Part shown: piece after piece, positions 42,931 to 45,990 of the stretch | Numbering within the stretch: the first letter of the stretch is position 1 | How the letters are laid out: each line of letters starts with the position of its first letter | NCBI RefSeq assembly: GCF_900187425.1 | Contig: NZ_FYDJ01000033.1 | Coordinates: 1 to 45,990 of the forward strand | Length of the DNA: 45,990 nucleotides | Direction of reading: 5' to 3' | Origin: Pseudomonas sp. Irchel s3h14 | GTDB taxonomy: Bacteria; Pseudomonadota; Gammaproteobacteria; Pseudomonadales; Pseudomonadaceae | Program-made: the position numbers and the translations under genes | The notes under the pieces: generated by a model | The model's database searches: none | Seen by the model: only the letters and a program-made list of their open reading frames with translations | Told to the model about the DNA's origin: nothing

Positions 42931-43332
42931 ATGGCTGGCGAAACTTCATTGGCAACGCTGCTGCGCAGCATGAGCCCGCAACTCAACGTCGGAGAATACG
43001 TGTTCTGCACCCTGCGCGACGGCAAGCTGCCGGCAGGCCTGGAGATTGTCGGCAGCTTCCGCGAGCAGGAAGGTCTGACGGTGATTCTGGAACGTTCCCA
43101 CGCTGAGAAGGCCGGTTTCAGTTTCGATTACGTCGCGGCCTGGATCACTTTGAACGTGCACTCGGCCCTCGAAGCCGTCGGCCTGACCGCCGCGTTCGCC
43201 ACGGCATTAGGCCAGGCCGGCATCAGCTGCAACGTGATCGCTGGCTATTACCACGACCATTTATTCGTCGGCCAGGCCGATGCCGAACGCGCCCTGCACG
43301 TGCTGCGGGATCTGGCGGCCAACGCGGAGTAA
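42931..43332 (+). CDS. ACT-domain protein
   Basis: A 133-residue protein with two ACT-like halves (about 1-70: GEYVFCTLRDGKLPAGLEIVGSFREQEGLTVILE; about 72-130: WITLNVHSALEAVGLTAAFATALGQAGISCNVIAGYYHDHLFV). ACT domains bind amino acids as regulatory ligands. Its place between argP and argO suggests an amino-acid-sensing accessory to export, but no partner is proven. The ATG at 42931 has AAGGA upstream; earlier ATGs in frame (42859, 42895) lack one. Confidence 0.85.
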   Translation: MAGETSLATLLRSMSPQLNVGEYVFCTLRDGKLPAGLEIVGSFREQEGLTVILERSHAEKAGFSFDYVAAWITLNVHSALEAVGLTAAFATALGQAGISCNVIAGYYHDHLFVGQADAERALHVLRDLAANAE

Positions 43333-43339
43333 ACATCTT

Positions 43340-43942
43340 ATGTGGCAAAGCTATGTGAACGGCCTGTTGGTAGCCGCGGGGCTGATCATGGCGATCGGTA
43401 CTCAGAACGCGTTCGTGTTGGCTCAGAGCCTACGGCGCGAACATCACCTGCCCGTGGCGGCACTGTGTGTGACCTGCGATGCCTTGCTGGTGGCTGCCGG
43501 AGTATTCGGCCTGGCGACGGTGCTGGCGCAGAACCCGACATTGCTGGCAGTCGCCCGTTGGGGTGGCGCGGCGTTTCTGATTTGGTATGGCAGCCTGGCG
43601 TTGCGTCGGGCCTGCTCGAAACAGAGCCTGCAACAAGGCGAAAACCAAACGGTGCGCTCGCTGCGCGCAGTGATGCTCAGCGCTTTGGCCGTAACGCTGC
43701 TTAACCCGCACGTTTATCTGGATACCGTGCTGCTGATTGGCTCCCTCGGTGCCCAACAAACCGAGCCCGGCGCTTATGTCGTGGGCGCGGCCAGTGCGTC
43801 GTTGCTGTGGTTTTTCACCCTGGCGCTCGGCGCGGCGTGGTTGGCGCCATGGTTGGCTCGGCCAAGTACCTGGCGAATCCTTGATCTGTTGGTGGCGGTG
43901 ATGATGTTCACAGTGGCCTTTCAATTAATCCTCGCCTCCTGA
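43340..43942 (+). CDS. argO: LysE/ArgO-family amino acid exporter
   Basis: A 200-residue inner-membrane exporter with about six helices, for basic amino acids such as arginine. GLIMAIGTQNAFVLAQSLRREH (N-terminal LysE motif), VTCDALLVAAGVFG and ALAVTLLNPHVYLDTVLLIGS are characteristic. It lies 7 bases after the ACT gene, hence one operon. Divergent argP is its expected activator. Confidence 0.92.
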   Translation: MWQSYVNGLLVAAGLIMAIGTQNAFVLAQSLRREHHLPVAALCVTCDALLVAAGVFGLATVLAQNPTLLAVARWGGAAFLIWYGSLALRRACSKQSLQQGENQTVRSLRAVMLSALAVTLLNPHVYLDTVLLIGSLGAQQTEPGAYVVGAASASLLWFFTLALGAAWLAPWLARPSTWRILDLLVAVMMFTVAFQLILAS

Positions 43943-44118
43943 TTATTCCAAATGGCTCTGGAACCTCTATTCCACACAGTTGTTGCGTGGTTATGCCGCA
44001 CCCCCGGTGCTATGATCCGGTCCGATGCGCCGCAAAGAGTACAAACTCCCCGGCGCTTGTCTGGCCGCCCGTGATCGGCCTTGCGCTCACCGCAACTGAC
44101 CTGATTAGGAGAATCATC

Positions 44119-44715
44119 ATGGCTTTCGAATTGCCGCCGCTGCCTTACGCACACGATGCCCTGCAGCCGCACATTTCCAAGGAAACTCTGGAATACCACC
44201 ACGACAAGCACCACAACACCTACGTCGTGAACCTGAACAACCTGGTGCCAGGCACCGAGTTCGAAGGCAAGACTCTGGAAGAAATCGTCAAATCTTCCTC
44301 GGGCGGTATCTTCAACAACGCCGCTCAGGTCTGGAACCACACTTTCTACTGGAACTGCCTGGCGCCAAACGCCGGCGGTCAACCAACCGGCGCACTGGCT
44401 GACGCGATCAACGCAGCCTTCGGTTCGTTCGACAAGTTCAAGGAAGAATTCAGCAAGACTTCCATCGGCACCTTCGGTTCCGGTTGGGGCTGGCTGGTGA
44501 AAAAGGCTGACGGTTCCCTGGCCCTGGCCAGCACCATCGGCGCCGGCAACCCGCTGACCAACGGCGACACCCCGCTGCTGACCTGCGACGTCTGGGAACA
44601 CGCTTACTACATCGACTACCGCAACCTTCGTCCAAAATACGTCGAAGCGTTCTGGAACCTGGTCAACTGGAAATTCGTGGCTGAGCAGTTCGAAGGCAAA
44701 ACCTTCACCGCTTAA
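44119..44715 (+). CDS. sodB: iron superoxide dismutase
   Basis: A 198-residue cytoplasmic Fe-SOD. Metal ligands His27, His74, Asp157 and His161 are all in place (YHHDKHH, WNHTFYW, DVWEHAYYIDY). AGGAGAATCATC precedes the ATG. The upstream open frame to 43987 is not supported. In pseudomonads sodB is usually induced under iron sufficiency through PrrF sRNA repression under starvation; no such site is visible here. A good terminator follows. Confidence 0.97.
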   Translation: MAFELPPLPYAHDALQPHISKETLEYHHDKHHNTYVVNLNNLVPGTEFEGKTLEEIVKSSSGGIFNNAAQVWNHTFYWNCLAPNAGGQPTGALADAINAAFGSFDKFKEEFSKTSIGTFGSGWGWLVKKADGSLALASTIGAGNPLTNGDTPLLTCDVWEHAYYIDYRNLRPKYVEAFWNLVNWKFVAEQFEGKTFTA

Positions 44716-44730
44716 GATCGACGCCAGTCA

Positions 44731-44759
44731 AAAAAACCCGGCTTTTGCCGGGTTTTTTT
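44731..44759 (+). terminator. intrinsic terminator of sodB
   Basis: AACCCGGC pairs with GCCGGGTT around TTTT; an A6 tract precedes and a T7 tract follows. The element is symmetrical and could work in both directions. Confidence 0.94.
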
Positions 44760-44800
44760 ATGGGCAAGGAAAAGTCTTGCGGCGGCAGTTGGACCACCTT

Positions 44801-44847
44801 CGCGAGCAGGCTCCACCACTGTACTTGTGGGAGCGAGCCTGCTCCGG
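44801..44847. repeat. degenerate REP pair
   Basis: CGCGAGCAGGCTC and GAGCGAGCCTGCTC are the arms of a decayed REP of the family seen at 23172, with mutated ends. Confidence 0.65.
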
Positions 44848-44894
44848 GCGGCGTTCCGACGAAGAACGATGACGCGGTAAAACTGACTGAACGC

Positions 44895-45161
44895 CTATTC
44901 CTGCGGATCGACGATATCCAACGCCCGATTAACGGCTAAGTCCGCCAGCATGACGATCTGCGCAATGGCCAACGCCGTACTGCGCCGGGAGCCGGTCAGG
45001 TAGGTGGCGAAGTCGCTGGCCAGGACACTTGCCGAGGCCAATGACTCACAGGCGTGGGCCAGGAGGGATTCGGTATCCATGTCGGGGGCGATCATGAACA
45101 TAGTGTTGGGACTGTAGGGTTTGGTGGTGTTGAAGGGTGGGTCGGGGATTAATTTATCCAT
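44895..45161 (-). CDS. small DUF6124/DUF3077-like protein
   Basis: An 88-residue soluble protein. The N-terminus is proline-rich and disordered (MDKLIPDPPFNTTKPYSP). Helices follow: MDTESLLAHACESLASASVLASDFATYL and RRSTALAIAQIVMLADLAVNRALDIV, as in the small Pseudomonas-specific DUF6124/DUF3077 group. Function unknown. The start ATG at 45161 has GTGAGGAATTTTTCT upstream (GAGG). Immediately 5' of it lies about 280 bases of structured non-coding sequence (45162-45443). Confidence 0.7.
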   Translation of the reverse strand: MDKLIPDPPFNTTKPYSPNTMFMIAPDMDTESLLAHACESLASASVLASDFATYLTGSRRSTALAIAQIVMLADLAVNRALDIVDPQE

Positions 45162-45443
45162 AGAAAAATTCCTCACTCGTTGAGGGCCACTACTTACCGT
45201 TCTCACGCGGAGAAGAGGTGGCAGCTATGTGCGGGGTGAGAAACCGGTTATGGACACCCGGGCCAGACCAAAGGAACAAAGTCTGCCCGCACACAGCCGC
45301 CATAACGCATTTACGACAGGATAAGCTGGCGGCAATTATGCGTGTACGAGTTCTGTATGACCATAAGTTGCCGGGTTCTCACACCCGATCGCTGAGTTTT
45401 CAGCGACAGTCAGAGGCTATTGACTCCGCTTCCGACGGGCAAC
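45162..45443 (-). promoter_or_regulatory. structured upstream region/leader of the DUF6124-like gene
   Basis: Read toward the gene (minus strand), the region contains several helices. First is a compact multi-branch unit (45367-45443) with the closing stem GTTGC/GCAAC and hairpins CGGGT/ACCCG, TCGCTGA/TCAGCGA, AGTCA/TGACT and CCG/CGG. Next are ACGCAT/ATGCGT arms (45305-45343). Then comes a long imperfect stem pairing GGTGGC...TGTGCGGG (from 45218) with CCCGCACACAGCCGCC (to 45301). GTTCTCAC occurs at 45199 and 45375, and its near complement GTGAGAAAC at 45236. It may be a cis-acting RNA or a separate small RNA. I recognise no known RNA family. Confidence 0.5.
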
Positions 45444-45501
45444 CTGAAAACTGCGTGGGAAAGGTCTGGCGTTTTCGCATGTCTTAAAACATGTAAAAGC
45501 G

Positions 45502-45551
45502 GAACGCGGAGCGTCCCTGGCTGCATTCCCACGCGGAGCGTGGGAACGATC
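45502..45551 (+). repeat. half copy of the 108-bp repeat
   Basis: Only the right half of the element is present (GAACGCGGAGCGTCCC to GGGAACGATC); the left half is missing. Confidence 0.85.
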
Positions 45552-45845
45552 AAAACCTCGTGGGAAAGGTCTGGTTTTTTTCCCCGCTGTTTAAACGGAT
45601 GCATCCGTTGCCTGTGCGGCCGCCATCGTCGGAACGCCGCCCGGAGCAAGCTCGCTCCCACAGGGATTGGATGTTTGGCAGGAAGAGATTGGTCGGCTGT
45701 CAGGCCGCCATCGCGGGCAAGCCATGCTCCTACAAAAGCAAAAGCAGAGCAGCGCACACCCGCCCTTCACCACTCAACAGGCCGAGCGTTAGCTCGCCTG
45801 CAGCTCTTGATCTTGATCCACCCGCCCCATCGGGAGGCTGAGTGG
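45552..45845. other. gene-free stretch with repeat fragments
   Basis: It holds a 16-bp perfect palindrome AACGGATGCATCCGTT (45594-45609) and a second copy of CGTGGGAAAGGTCTGG (45559-45574; first at 45454-45469). It also holds a half-REP (CGGAGCAAGCTCGCTCCCAC, about 45642-45661) and another half-REP (CGCGGGCAAGCCATGCTCCT, about 45713-45732). I see no supported gene. Confidence 0.6.
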
Positions 45846-45950
45846 AGGCGTTCATCTGGGGGGAGGCGCGCAGCGCCGTTCGACGCAGTCGAACACATCG
45901 AGAGGAGGTCGAAGCGAAGCCGACCGGAGGCGATGCCCCCAGATGAATGC
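45846..45950. repeat. cloverleaf-like inverted repeat element
   Basis: Outer arms TTCATCTGGGGG (45851-45862) and CCCCCAGATGAA (45936-45947) are perfect. Inside are three hairpins: GGCGC-GCA-GCGCC (45865-45877), GTTCGAC-GCA-GTCGAAC (45878-45894) and GGTCG/CGACC (45907-45925). The remainder to the end of the window is GC-rich with no supported gene. Confidence 0.75.
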
Positions 45951-45990
45951 CGGAACGAAGGAACGCCGAGCCCAGGCGAGGGGCCGGACG

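Noticed and set aside
45367..45443. Possible integron attC site because of GTTGC...GCAAC ends
   Set aside because: The ends do not fit the GTTRRRY/RYYYAAC core and there is no integrase or cassette array.
45218..45487. 89-residue open frame across the structured region
   Set aside because: It runs through inverted repeats and stem arms, has no ribosome site and no recognisable domain. It may be annotated in some genomes, but the structure explains the sequence better.

Overview
The window looks like a chromosomal segment of a Pseudomonas of the P. fluorescens group. The evidence is high-GC codon use, class-typical proteins (PykA, SadC-like, PobA/PobR, MifS/MifR-like, SodB), and several dispersed palindromic repeat families of the kind common in these genomes. 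Two blocks keep the gene order I know from P. aeruginosa PAO1: PilZ, lipoprotein, pyk, enoyl-CoA hydratase/isomerase, ferredoxin reductase, sadC, fumarase (PA4324-PA4333 region); and argP/iciA, ACT protein, LysE/ArgO exporter, sodB (PA4363-PA4366 region). No transposase, integrase, phage gene, rRNA, complete tRNA or CRISPR array was seen.

Layout. 1-7.87 kb: conserved core with a c-di-GMP receptor (PilZ), pyruvate kinase, a crotonase, an Fe-S flavin reductase overlapping a membrane diguanylate cyclase, and class I fumarase. 7.9-15.35 kb: an accessory island of two translationally coupled genes for the B and C parts of an insecticidal-type Tc toxin. The C protein ends in an unrecognised 292-residue hypervariable domain. 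A perfect lux-box-like dyad lies upstream. 15.4-20.2 kb: a MifS/MifR-like two-component system and an alpha-ketoglutarate-type MFS permease, joined by a visible sigma-54 promoter and upstream inverted repeats. 20.3-23.2 kb: a small secreted protein, a flavin-reductase-fold protein, a small unknown protein, an ABM-domain protein and an AraC regulator. 23.3-31.7 kb: a catabolic and uptake operon (AruI-like 2-ketoacid decarboxylase, aldehyde dehydrogenase, polyamine-type ABC transporter) with a divergent LysR regulator. 31.7-38.9 kb: short units (NmrA-like oxidoreductase, variant metallo-beta-lactamase-fold protein with divergent LysR, small membrane protein, pobR/pobA, DHA2 exporter) separated by copies of a 108-bp palindromic repeat. 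38.9-44.8 kb: a tandem-Cache periplasmic protein, a membrane-anchored coiled-coil protein, an SDR epimerase, argP, an ACT protein, argO and sodB. 44.8-46 kb: a DUF6124-like small gene with a long, heavily structured upstream region, then repeat fragments and a cloverleaf-like element.

The most promising undescribed items are the C-terminal effector-like domain of the Tc C protein together with its dyad-bearing promoter, and the structured leader upstream of the small gene at 44.9 kb. The second contains three mutually complementary GTGAGAA/TTCTCAC elements and a compact multi-hairpin fold. All functional statements are read from sequence and from memory of the families; no database search was run.
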